Below the pieces are notes generated by a model. It did not search any database. It saw nothing but the letters and a program-made list of their open reading frames with translations, and was not told the DNA's origin. Source: JAZDLC01 sp043802345 (lineage in GTDB: Bacteria; Planctomycetota; B15-G4; JADJEK01). From it: 8,655 nt of DNA. The stretch spans positions 1 through 8,655 of the forward strand of contig JAZDLC010000365.1 in assembly GCA_043802345.1 (NCBI GenBank), given 5' to 3'. The translations under genes and the position numbers were made by a program. Shown here piece by piece: positions 1-6,867 of the stretch. Numbering within the stretch: position 1 is the stretch's first letter; every line of letters begins with the position of its first letter.

Positions 1-523
1 TCACCAGGGAGGCGATGCCGATGGTCGCCGGCCCCGACAGGCCGGACTTGCGGACCCTCTGACGAGTCAAGACTTCCCGCTGGGACGCGGCCTGCTGCAT
101 GCTACCGGGGACACGGATTTCCTTGCCTGATCTCCCGCCGCGGGCGCCCCGGCGACGGGGACGATACCCCGACCCAGACGCTGGAGGCGCCGCAGCCGCC
201 GGTGCCGGCTCCGCGGCGGGCGCAGCGGCGGCGTCCGGAACGACGCCTCCCCGGTACGCAATCGCCACAGCCCCGATCTGGATCACGTCGCCGTTACTCA
301 GTTCGTGCTGCGTGATCGACTGTCCGTTGACCCGCGTGCCGGACGTGCCCAGGTTCAACACCCGGTAGCGGCCATCCACCTTCAGCACCTGGCAGTGGCG
401 TTCATCCACCCCCTCTCCATCGATCCGGATCGCGCAATCCTCCCCCCGACCCAGAAAGATGACGTCGTCGATGAGATCAAAACTCTTTTCGCGACCTGCC
501 TGCGTGACGATCAGCCTTGTCAT
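1..523 (-). CDS. FHA-domain protein, probably membrane-anchored (3' end cut by window edge)
   Basis: 174 complete codons are visible before the frame runs off the left edge. Residues 1-92 form an FHA (forkhead-associated) domain, a fold that usually binds phosphothreonine peptides. Visible landmarks are LGRGEDC (24-30), ERHCQV (41-46), and GTSGTRVNG (59-67). An Ala/Pro linker follows (about 95-118), then a strongly basic stretch (RPRRRGARGGR, 121-131, and more basic residues up to 159). The last residues, GPATIGIASLV, look like the start of a membrane segment, so the FHA domain would be cytoplasmic with a membrane or periplasmic part beyond the edge. The ATG at 523 is chosen because AGGA lies 7 bases upstream and the previous gene stops only 16 bases away, which suggests one operon. 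The FHA Ser and Asn usually found in SRRH and TNGT are replaced by Asp and Ser. FHA assignment is firm; function is unknown. Confidence 0.85.
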   Translation of the reverse strand, partial: MTRLIVTQAGREKSFDLIDDVIFLGRGEDCAIRIDGEGVDERHCQVLKVDGRYRVLNLGTSGTRVNGQSITQHELSNGDVIQIGAVAIAYRGGVVPDAAAAPAAEPAPAAAAPPASGSGYRPRRRGARGGRSGKEIRVPGSMQQAASQREVLTRQRVRKSGLSGPATIGIASLV

Positions 524-539
524 AGTGATGTCCTGGGAT

Positions 540-3500
540 TCAGAGATCTTCGTCTATAAGGTTGCCGCGGTACTCGGCGCCGCCTGCGAAATTCTGGCAC
601 CAATAGGAGCCCATATTGCCACTGCCCAGTTCCCGATGCGACGGGAACAAGATGTTCCGGTGATGACCTGACGAGTGGATCCATGCGGTGTGCGCCACCA
701 TGGCGCCGCCACACATGGCGATGTTCTCGCCCGACCCCCCGGTTTCATACCCCTGCGCCTTGATGCGGTCTTGCGGAGTCCGTAGCTTTGGATCCTCGTC
801 GTTGAAATGGCTGAATTTCCCCGTCATCGACATCCACTTGCAGTGCGCACGGGAAGACCGGATCAGGGCATCATGCATCAGTACCGCCGGCCGGCCCATC
901 ATCAGCCGGTACTGATTGGTGATCAGCACTTGTTCCAGCTCCTGCCGCTCGGCCGCCCATTGCCCGGTCGCGTTCTTCTCCAGGACACGCACGTTCCGGT
1001 TGAGCCGCGCCCTCTCCTCTGGATCGAGCGCCAGGTTGCGGATGTTGATCCGCCTGGCGTTCGCCGGCAGCAGCTTCAATTGAGCCAGCTCCTCTTCCTC
1101 CTGGAACCCCTCCTGATCGCCGAGCATCAGCAGCGTCTGCTCCTCCCGGAGCTGCTGCAGCAGCCAGTTCAGTTTCTTCGAGACCGCCACGCCTGATTCG
1201 TCGTCCTGGAATTCATTTCCCCAGAGTTCGCGCACCGCCGCCACGCGCAGATCCACCTCCTGCTGGACCTTCCAGTAGAGAGCCGCCTTGTCGGGCGGGC
1301 ACGCGGGGGGGCTGTACGGATAGAAGTACTTCTCGGTGTCGAAGATCAGCTCGAGCGCGTGCTCCCGCCGCCGGTCCAGCTCCTCCTTCTGCCCCCTCAG
1401 TTTGTCGACCGACGCCAACTCCGGCTGTCGCAGGAGTTGCGAACGAAGCGCCTTCCTGCGCTCGTACAGCACCTCGACGACTTCCTGGCGGGCAACCGGC
1501 ATCAGGGCCTTGAGCTCCTCCAGGCCCTCCGCGTACGTCTTGCCGCCGTTCTTGTCCAGCTTGACCACGGCTGCCTCGATCGCGGCACGGTTCTGGGCCT
1601 GCTCGCGCTCCCGGAATGAGAGCCACTGGTCTTCGTGGCGGAAGAAGCCCCATTCAGGCACCTCCGGCAGGCCGCGCAGGAATGCGATGGCGGAGTAGAC
1701 GGCCTCCCTCGAATCCGGCATCTCCATGAGCCGGGCGATCTGGTGGCTGTACTCGGCCGGGACCCGGCCACCCGGCTCGATCCCCCCGGTCATGCGGAAG
1801 AAGACCATGTTCAGTTGGTCCTCGAGGGTCAGCCGGTAGTTCCGGGCCAGGGCCTGGATCGAGGCGCTCGCGAGCTGCTCCGGATCGAGGAGCAGCGTCC
1901 GCCCTCCCCCCTCGATCTTGAACTTCCCGTCCTTCACGCCACGCACCGTGCCGCTCTGCTCTCCACCTGAGTCACTGACCAGCACCGAAGCGGCCTTCCC
2001 CGGATCTGCCTCGACGTAGTTCCTCAAGGCATCGAGGAACCACCTCGCCCGCTGAGCCCGCTCGAGGCGCCGGGTCAGGCGGGTTCTCTCCCCGAAGGAG
2101 AGGCGCGGTCCGAGCCCTGCGTCATAGGCGGCGATCGCCTGGCTCAGGGAGCCGGCGAAGAAAAGCCCGTCCCCCGCGTCGATCGCCTGATCCACGCCCC
2201 GGGTAGCGGTCCGATCGGCCACCGGCGGAGCCGGTTTTTCCCACTCGCGAGCCGGATCCTCCGGGGCAGGCTCCTTGCCTCCCCCGGCCCGGCGGGATCC
2301 GAACTCGCGCGGATCTTCCAACGGCATCGTCCCGTCCAGGCCCCGGCCCGGCCGGGCAGCGCTGACCACTTCCTCCAGTTCCTTCGCCCTGGCGTCCAGG
2401 AGGGAGAAGGCCCGGGTGCCCCGGAAGGCGTTCAACTCGGTCTCGTCAAGAACCAGCAGCGCACCGAGGTAGTCCTTGCTGTTCTCCAGTTCTCCCGCTT
2501 CCGCGAGCAGCAGCTCCGCCGCGACGTCGGCGAGTTGATCGATCACATCTCGAACGGCGCCCAGCAGCTCCGCGTCGGTGACCAGATCGCTGCCCGCCAG
2601 GCTGTTCCAGACGTTGCGCGCGCCGGCGAAGTTGCCTTGCTTCAGCAAGGCCTCGCTCATCCGGGCCAGGTCCGCGACCGGCGTCTGCGTCTTCCGGACC
2701 TCCAGCTGAACCTCCCCTTCCAGGCGACGGATATGGTCCTCGATCTCCTCCTGGAGCAAGGGCAGGCCTGCGAAGGTCTCCTGCAACCTGCGCGTCCGCT
2801 CGAGCTGTTCTCCCGCGGAAAGATCCGGCTCGGCCAGCAGAGCGGCGAGATCCTCCCGCCCCATCCTCTGGCGGAGGGCGAGCTTCTGGATCCGATCGCG
2901 CTCCAGCGTCACGGTCTCGCGGGAGACCCCCGAATCCGCTTCCAGCGCGAGATCCTCGAGAACCCGGACGGCGCGGTTGAAATCGCCGGCCTGCTCGAAA
3001 ACCCCGGCCAGACTCAGGCGGTCGTGCCCGTACGACCCGGCATCGGCGCCGGAGAACAGTCCGGGCAGGATTGATCCGATCCCGGCCACCAGCAACAGCG
3101 CCGTCACGGTGTAAAGAGCCGTGCGCACGATGCGCAGCGATTCGCGCCCGTCGTCCCGCCGGCGCTGACCGTTCCCCCGGGGTTCCGTGCCGGCCGCCGC
3201 GGACTCCTCCTGCCCTGCCGCCGGAGCCGGCTCCTTCGGGGAAGCCGGGGGCGCCTGCTTGGGAGAGGCCGGGGTCGAACCCTGGGGAGAATCAGCGGCC
3301 TGGCCGGGCTTCTTCAGACTCTGGAGGAGGATCACGCAATCGCCGAGTTCGATCCGGTCTCCTGGCTCCAGCCGCTTCTGGCCGATGTAGGAGCCATTGA
3401 CCAGAGTGCCGTTCTCCGTGTTGAGGTCCACCAGCTTGAAGCCGCCGGAGATCCGCTCGAGAACGCAATGCTGCGGGGCGATTCCCTGCTGGCGGAGTAC

Positions 3501-3602
3501 CAGCGAGTTCCCCTCGGCGGAGCCGATGGTCGTCCTCTCGCCGCTCAGTGGGAGCTGTCGGCTCACGCCCTCTGCGCGATCTTCAATCAGCAGTGCGTAC
3601 AT
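540..3602 (-). CDS. Large FHA / transmembrane / TPR-like / CAP (SCP) domain protein, 1020 aa
   Basis: Domain order seen in the translation: FHA domain (1-95; TTIGSAEGNS, IAPQHC, NTENGTLVNG). Pro/Ala/Ser linker (100-145) with PASPK twice. Basic patch (147-160). One hydrophobic membrane helix (about 161-184). Long helical, charged region (190-420) with TPR-like pieces. Second linker (420-468). TPR-like hairpin (474-500). Small beta-like module (about 548-578). Helix/coiled-coil region (660-880). C-terminal CAP/SCP-type domain (about 888-1006). CAP landmarks are FSH (His932), GENIA (Glu959), AWIHSSGHHRNIL (973-985) and YWCQNFAG (1000-1007). Basic residues before the helix suggest FHA inside the cytoplasm and the rest outside. 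CAP domains occur in secreted proteins of very diverse function, so no reaction can be named. The ATG at 3602 has GAGGAA 4 bases upstream. The gene follows the sigma-54 activator by 66 bases and precedes the second FHA gene by 16. The FHA Arg of the usual GR pair is Ser here. Confidence 0.93.
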   Translation of the reverse strand: MYALLIEDRAEGVSRQLPLSGERTTIGSAEGNSLVLRQQGIAPQHCVLERISGGFKLVDLNTENGTLVNGSYIGQKRLEPGDRIELGDCVILLQSLKKPGQAADSPQGSTPASPKQAPPASPKEPAPAAGQEESAAAGTEPRGNGQRRRDDGRESLRIVRTALYTVTALLLVAGIGSILPGLFSGADAGSYGHDRLSLAGVFEQAGDFNRAVRVLEDLALEADSGVSRETVTLERDRIQKLALRQRMGREDLAALLAEPDLSAGEQLERTRRLQETFAGLPLLQEEIEDHIRRLEGEVQLEVRKTQTPVADLARMSEALLKQGNFAGARNVWNSLAGSDLVTDAELLGAVRDVIDQLADVAAELLLAEAGELENSKDYLGALLVLDETELNAFRGTRAFSLLDARAKELEEVVSAARPGRGLDGTMPLEDPREFGSRRAGGGKEPAPEDPAREWEKPAPPVADRTATRGVDQAIDAGDGLFFAGSLSQAIAAYDAGLGPRLSFGERTRLTRRLERAQRARWFLDALRNYVEADPGKAASVLVSDSGGEQSGTVRGVKDGKFKIEGGGRTLLLDPEQLASASIQALARNYRLTLEDQLNMVFFRMTGGIEPGGRVPAEYSHQIARLMEMPDSREAVYSAIAFLRGLPEVPEWGFFRHEDQWLSFREREQAQNRAAIEAAVVKLDKNGGKTYAEGLEELKALMPVARQEVVEVLYERRKALRSQLLRQPELASVDKLRGQKEELDRRREHALELIFDTEKYFYPYSPPACPPDKAALYWKVQQEVDLRVAAVRELWGNEFQDDESGVAVSKKLNWLLQQLREEQTLLMLGDQEGFQEEEELAQLKLLPANARRINIRNLALDPEERARLNRNVRVLEKNATGQWAAERQELEQVLITNQYRLMMGRPAVLMHDALIRSSRAHCKWMSMTGKFSHFNDEDPKLRTPQDRIKAQGYETGGSGENIAMCGGAMVAHTAWIHSSGHHRNILFPSHRELGSGNMGSYWCQNFAGGAEYRGNLIDEDL

Positions 3603-3668
3603 GGGCTTCCTCGGGCGGCGCAGGAACTCTCCATTGAAACGAAGCGGACCCTTTGCCGCAATGGTCCT

Positions 3669-4598
3669 TCAGGCGCTCCGGACCTCGTCGCCCAGGGATT
3701 CGGCCTCTATGACCGGCTCCCCGCCCAGCAGGGCCAGGCAGCGACGGATCTCATTCTCCAGTTCTCGTATGTTCCCCGGCCAGTGGTACTTCATCATCGC
3801 GGTTCGGGCGGAATCCCCCAGCTCGGGCGGGTCGATACCGACTTCTCCCGCGATCCTGGCGATGAAGTGCCGGGCCAGAACGGGGAGGTCCTCGATCCGC
3901 TCCCGCAGGGGAGGCAGGTGGACCGTGACCCCGTTCAGCCGGTAGTACAGGTCCTCGCGAAACAGCTGCCGCTGGACCATGTCGGTCAGCGACCTGTTCG
4001 AGGCGGAGACCACGCGCACATCCACGTGCAGACTGCGGGTGCCGCCGACCGGCCTGATCTCTCCATCCTGGAGCACCCTGAGCAGCTTGGTTTGCATGGC
4101 GGGGCTCATGTCCCCCACCTCGTCCAGGAACAGGGTTCCCCCGTTTGCGACCTCGAACAGCCCCTTCCGGTCGCGATCCGCCCCGGTGAAGGCGCCACGC
4201 TTGTACCCGAAGAGTTCGCTTTCCTGCAGGGTCTCGGGGATCGCGGCGCAGTTCTCGGTCACGAACGTCCGCGTGCGGCGATTGGAGTTTTCATGGATCG
4301 CCTTGGCGATCAGTTCCTTCCCGGTTCCGGATTCTCCCTGGATCAACACCGGCAGGCTCGAGGCGGCGACGCGGTCGACCAGGGCAAGCACCTCCAGCAT
4401 CGCCTTCGAATCGCCAATGATGACGGCATACCGGGAACGGTCCAGACCGTAGGCGGCCTCCGGACTCGCACCGATCCGCGCCGTGAGCTCTTTCAGAGTC
4501 GAGCCAAGGGCCTCCAGGCCCTTTTCCCCGTGCCGCTCCACAAAGGCGCGGGCCGCTTCGTGGAAACGCTGCCGGTCGGCCTCGAATTGATCAGCCAT
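3669..4598 (-). CDS. Compact sigma-54-dependent activator: AAA+ core without recognisable sensor or DNA-binding domain, 309 aa
   Basis: This is a bacterial enhancer-binding-protein ATPase that would remodel sigma-54 RNA polymerase to open promoters. Motifs in order: Walker A GESGTGKE (88-95), the sigma-54 contact loop GAFTGA (135-140), Walker B GGTLFLDE (153-160), the Arg-finger region FREDLYYRLN (213-222), and sensor II WPGNIRELEN (273-282). All are intact, so it should be an active motor. The first 55 residues are a short charged helical stretch, not a receiver, GAF, PAS or FHA domain. The protein ends 27 residues after sensor II, so the usual Fis-type helix-turn-helix is absent. Family members normally have about 440-500 residues; known activators without the DNA-binding domain include H. 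pylori FlgR and chlamydial CtcC. The ATG at 4598 is preferred over an in-frame start at 4661 because GAGAGGG lies 5 bases upstream and it overlaps the helicase stop by 8 bases. Its target promoter is unknown. Confidence 0.93.
   Translation of the reverse strand: MADQFEADRQRFHEAARAFVERHGEKGLEALGSTLKELTARIGASPEAAYGLDRSRYAVIIGDSKAMLEVLALVDRVAASSLPVLIQGESGTGKELIAKAIHENSNRRTRTFVTENCAAIPETLQESELFGYKRGAFTGADRDRKGLFEVANGGTLFLDEVGDMSPAMQTKLLRVLQDGEIRPVGGTRSLHVDVRVVSASNRSLTDMVQRQLFREDLYYRLNGVTVHLPPLRERIEDLPVLARHFIARIAGEVGIDPPELGDSARTAMMKYHWPGNIRELENEIRRCLALLGGEPVIEAESLGDEVRSA
4591..4598 (-). other. 8-base stop/start overlap joining helicase and sigma-54 activator genes
   Basis: The minus strand reads ATGGCTGA: the activator's ATG (4598-4596) and the helicase TGA (4593-4591) lie in different frames of the same eight bases. 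A Shine-Dalgarno-like GAGAGGG (4604-4610) sits inside the helicase coding sequence, 5 bases before the ATG. This supports cotranscription and likely translational coupling, and it decides the activator's start. Confidence 0.85.
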
Positions 4599-6750
4599 GC
4601 GATCCCTCTCCCCGCGCCTTCTGGAGCCCGGCATACTCGAGGACGAGCAGCTTCTCTCCATGGTTCAGGAAATCGACCCTCACCTTGGCGGTCGGGCCAA
4701 AGCCGGAGAGCCCGAGCACATGTCCGACTCCGAACCGGTCGTGAAGAACCTGGTCGCCCGCGACAAACGGAGGTTCCCCATCCAGCGGCTCCGGCTCGAA
4801 GTAGAGAGACTCATCCGCCTCCCAATCCTGGGCCGGGCGAGACCAGCCGCCCTCCACCAACTCCCCGGGGATCTCCCTCAGGAACCGCGAGGGAATCGAC
4901 GCTCCATAGGGAGGAGCGCCGCCAGGACGGCTGCGCGCAAACGAGAGGGTCAGTCGCTGTTTCGCCCGGGTCATGCCCACGTAAAGCAACCGCCGCTCCT
5001 CTTCCAGGGCCTCCTCCGAGTCTCCGGATCGGGCGTGGGGAAGGACTCCCTCCTCCATGGAGGTAATGAAAACGGCGGGAAACTCGAGGCCCTTGGCGGC
5101 ATGGAGCGTCATCAACGTGATTCTCGGCACATGCTCGTCGCCGGGGTCCCGGGAACGCAAGAGCGCGGTCTCGTTCAGGAACTCATCCAGCGCCCCGGTG
5201 GGATGGGCCTGGTCGTACTCCTTCAAGGCTTGTCTCAGTTCCTCGACGTTCTCCAGCCTCTCGTCGACCAGCGGATCGTCCTCTTCCTCGAGGTAGCGCA
5301 GGTAGTCGGTGCGGGCCAGGATCAGGTCGAGCAGCGGCGCCACGGGAGAGACCGGAGCCTCCAGCAGTTCCCGGAGCAACAAGGAGAACCCGGCCAGGGC
5401 CCTCTTCCGATCTGAACGCAGACCGGCGATCGGGGCCTCCTCGACCAGCACATCCCGGAGCGGGCGGCCCGAGGCGGAAGCGTGCTCCCTGAGACGCGCC
5501 ACCGTGCGGGCGCCGATGCCACGAGGAGGCACGTTGATGACCCGGACCAGATCCAGGGCATTGTGCCGGTTTGCGATCACCCTCAGGTACGCCAGCAGGT
5601 CCTTGACCTCTCTCCGTTCGTAGAACTCCACGGCGCCCACGATCATGTACGGCAGGTTGGCCTGGCGCAGCGCCCACTCCAATGAGCGTGAACAGGCGTT
5701 GGTGCGATACAGCAGCGAGATCTGATCGAGAGTCATCCCCTGGTCCATGGCATGCTGGACGCATCTCACCACCTGGAGAGCCTCGTCCCTGTCCGAATCA
5801 GCGTCGAGGATGCGGAGCAGCTCGCCGTCTCCCAGTCTGGACCAGAGGTCGCGTTCGATCCGGGATGAATTGTTGGCGATCAGGGCGGAAGCGGCGCGCA
5901 GGATGTTGTTGGTGGAGCGGTAGTTCTCCTCGAGCTTCACGACCTGAGCGCCCGCGAAGTCGGCATCGAACTCGAGGATGTTGCGGACCTCGGCCCCCCG
6001 CCAGCGATAGATCGATTGGTCGGGATCGCCGGTCGCGCAGACATCGCCATGGTCCGCGGCCAGCAACCGGGTCAACCGGAACTGCAGCGGGTTTGTATCC
6101 TGGTACTCGTCAATCAGGATCGTCTTGAAGCGCCCCGCGAAGCGCTGCCTGAGTTCCTCGTTCGACTCCAGGGCGCGCACCGGCCGCAGGAGGAGGTCGT
6201 CGAAATCGAGCGCCTGGCTGTCCTGGAGCGCCTTCTCATAGGCGCGGTAGATCCTGCGCTCCGGATCGTGCGCTGTTTCTGCATCGTCCGGTGGAGGCTC
6301 GTCCCGGTTCTTCCAGCGCGAGATCGCGGCCTGATACTCCCTCGCGCGATGCTGGGAGCCGGTCATTCTGCGTTCCTTCAGCAGCTCCCGGATCAGGACC
6401 AACTGGTCCGCGGCATCGTAGATGGTGAAGCTCCGCTCGATCCCGCATGCGTCCGCTTCCATTCTCAGAAACCGCGCGCCCAGGGCATGAAAGGTCGATA
6501 CCCAGACGCCGGAGCCCTGGACGAGATGGTCGACTCTGGAGCGCATCTCGCCCGCGGCCTTGTTGGTGAACGTGATCGCCAGCACTTCCCACGGCCGCAA
6601 TCCCTCCCGGATGCGCCAGGCGATCCGGCGGGTGATGACCCGGGTCTTGCCGCTGCCGGCTCCGGCGACGACAAGCAGTGGCCCACCGGTGTGGGTCACC
6701 GCCTTGCGCTGGGCCTCGTTCAGGTCGCTGAGGATCGGGTCCATGCGCAT
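4591..6750 (-). CDS. pcrA: PcrA/UvrD-type superfamily 1A ATP-dependent DNA helicase, about 719 aa
   Basis: A 3'-5' DNA translocase/helicase of the kind used in nucleotide excision and mismatch repair, replication-fork clearance and transcription-coupled repair. With the start at 6750, the motifs are: Q-motif LNEAQRKAV (10-18), motif I GAGSGKT (30-36), Ia TFTNKAAGEM (60-69), II DEYQDTN (214-220), III GDPDQSIYRWRGA (241-253), IV ENYRST (275-280), V TLHAAKGLEFPAV (548-560), and VI LLYVGMTRAKQRL (588-600). The tail (about 663-711, GDQVLHDRFGVGHVLG then VRVDFLNHGEK) matches the Tudor-like domain by which PcrA/UvrD binds RNA polymerase. Length is typical. The start is uncertain: ATG at 6750 has GGGA 5 bases upstream, ATG at 6744 gives MDPILSDLN, and ATG 6765 and TTG 6780 are in frame without a clear Shine-Dalgarno. 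The stop overlaps the next gene's start (ATGGCTGA). PcrA and UvrD cannot be separated from sequence alone. Confidence 0.96.
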   Translation of the reverse strand: MRMDPILSDLNEAQRKAVTHTGGPLLVVAGAGSGKTRVITRRIAWRIREGLRPWEVLAITFTNKAAGEMRSRVDHLVQGSGVWVSTFHALGARFLRMEADACGIERSFTIYDAADQLVLIRELLKERRMTGSQHRAREYQAAISRWKNRDEPPPDDAETAHDPERRIYRAYEKALQDSQALDFDDLLLRPVRALESNEELRQRFAGRFKTILIDEYQDTNPLQFRLTRLLAADHGDVCATGDPDQSIYRWRGAEVRNILEFDADFAGAQVVKLEENYRSTNNILRAASALIANNSSRIERDLWSRLGDGELLRILDADSDRDEALQVVRCVQHAMDQGMTLDQISLLYRTNACSRSLEWALRQANLPYMIVGAVEFYERREVKDLLAYLRVIANRHNALDLVRVINVPPRGIGARTVARLREHASASGRPLRDVLVEEAPIAGLRSDRKRALAGFSLLLRELLEAPVSPVAPLLDLILARTDYLRYLEEEDDPLVDERLENVEELRQALKEYDQAHPTGALDEFLNETALLRSRDPGDEHVPRITLMTLHAAKGLEFPAVFITSMEEGVLPHARSGDSEEALEEERRLLYVGMTRAKQRLTLSFARSRPGGAPPYGASIPSRFLREIPGELVEGGWSRPAQDWEADESLYFEPEPLDGEPPFVAGDQVLHDRFGVGHVLGLSGFGPTAKVRVDFLNHGEKLLVLEYAGLQKARGEGSHG

Positions 6751-6812
6751 GAATATCCCGAACATGGGTCGAGTGATCAAGGTTCGTGGAGGAGAACGGA
6801 ATCAAACGAGAA

Positions 6813-6842
6813 GAACGCGCCTCCCGGGGGGCTGACGCGTTC
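6813..6842 (-). terminator. Possible intrinsic terminator or hairpin between the secreted-protein gene and the helicase gene
   Basis: A perfect 7-base inverted repeat (GAACGCG at 6836-6842 and CGCGTTC at 6813-6819, minus-strand reading) encloses a 16-base C/G-rich loop that could partly pair. The minus strand continues TTCTCGTTTG, which is T-rich but not a clean T-run. It lies 26 bases after the stop of the 274-residue protein, inside the 117-base gap before the helicase, the longest gap in the window. A terminator or attenuator is plausible. The interrupted T-tract keeps confidence low. No convincing -35/-10 or -24/-12 promoter was seen in the same gap. Confidence 0.4.
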
Positions 6843-6867
6843 CTCACTCACACGCCCGGGCAACCGT

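Noticed and set aside
3646..3667. GGACC/GGTCC inverted repeat after the activator gene as a terminator
   Set aside because: Only 5 base pairs around a 12-base loop and no T-run; too weak, and the next gene follows at 66 bases.
3603..3720. Possible sigma-54 (-24/-12) promoter before the FHA/CAP gene
   Set aside because: A TTGC occurs in the gap, but no GG lies at the required 10-base spacing upstream. No match to the TGGCAC-N5-TTGC pattern was found in either sizeable gap.
4599..4661. Longer activator start at 4661
   Set aside because: The extra 21 residues (Ser/Arg-rich) lie within the helicase coding sequence, and the start at 4598 has a clear Shine-Dalgarno and coupled overlap.
3468..5066. 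Long plus-strand open frame (532 codons) opposite three genes
   Set aside because: It lies antisense to the FHA/CAP start, the whole sigma-54 activator and the helicase end. All of these have clear family motifs. Its translation is Gly/Arg/Pro/His-rich with no recognisable domain, as expected from GC-rich third positions.
6236..6847. Minus-strand open frame (203 codons) overlapping the helicase start, considered as an upstream gene
   Set aside because: Most of it overlaps helicase motifs I to Ia in another frame, and the translation is low-complexity with no domain.
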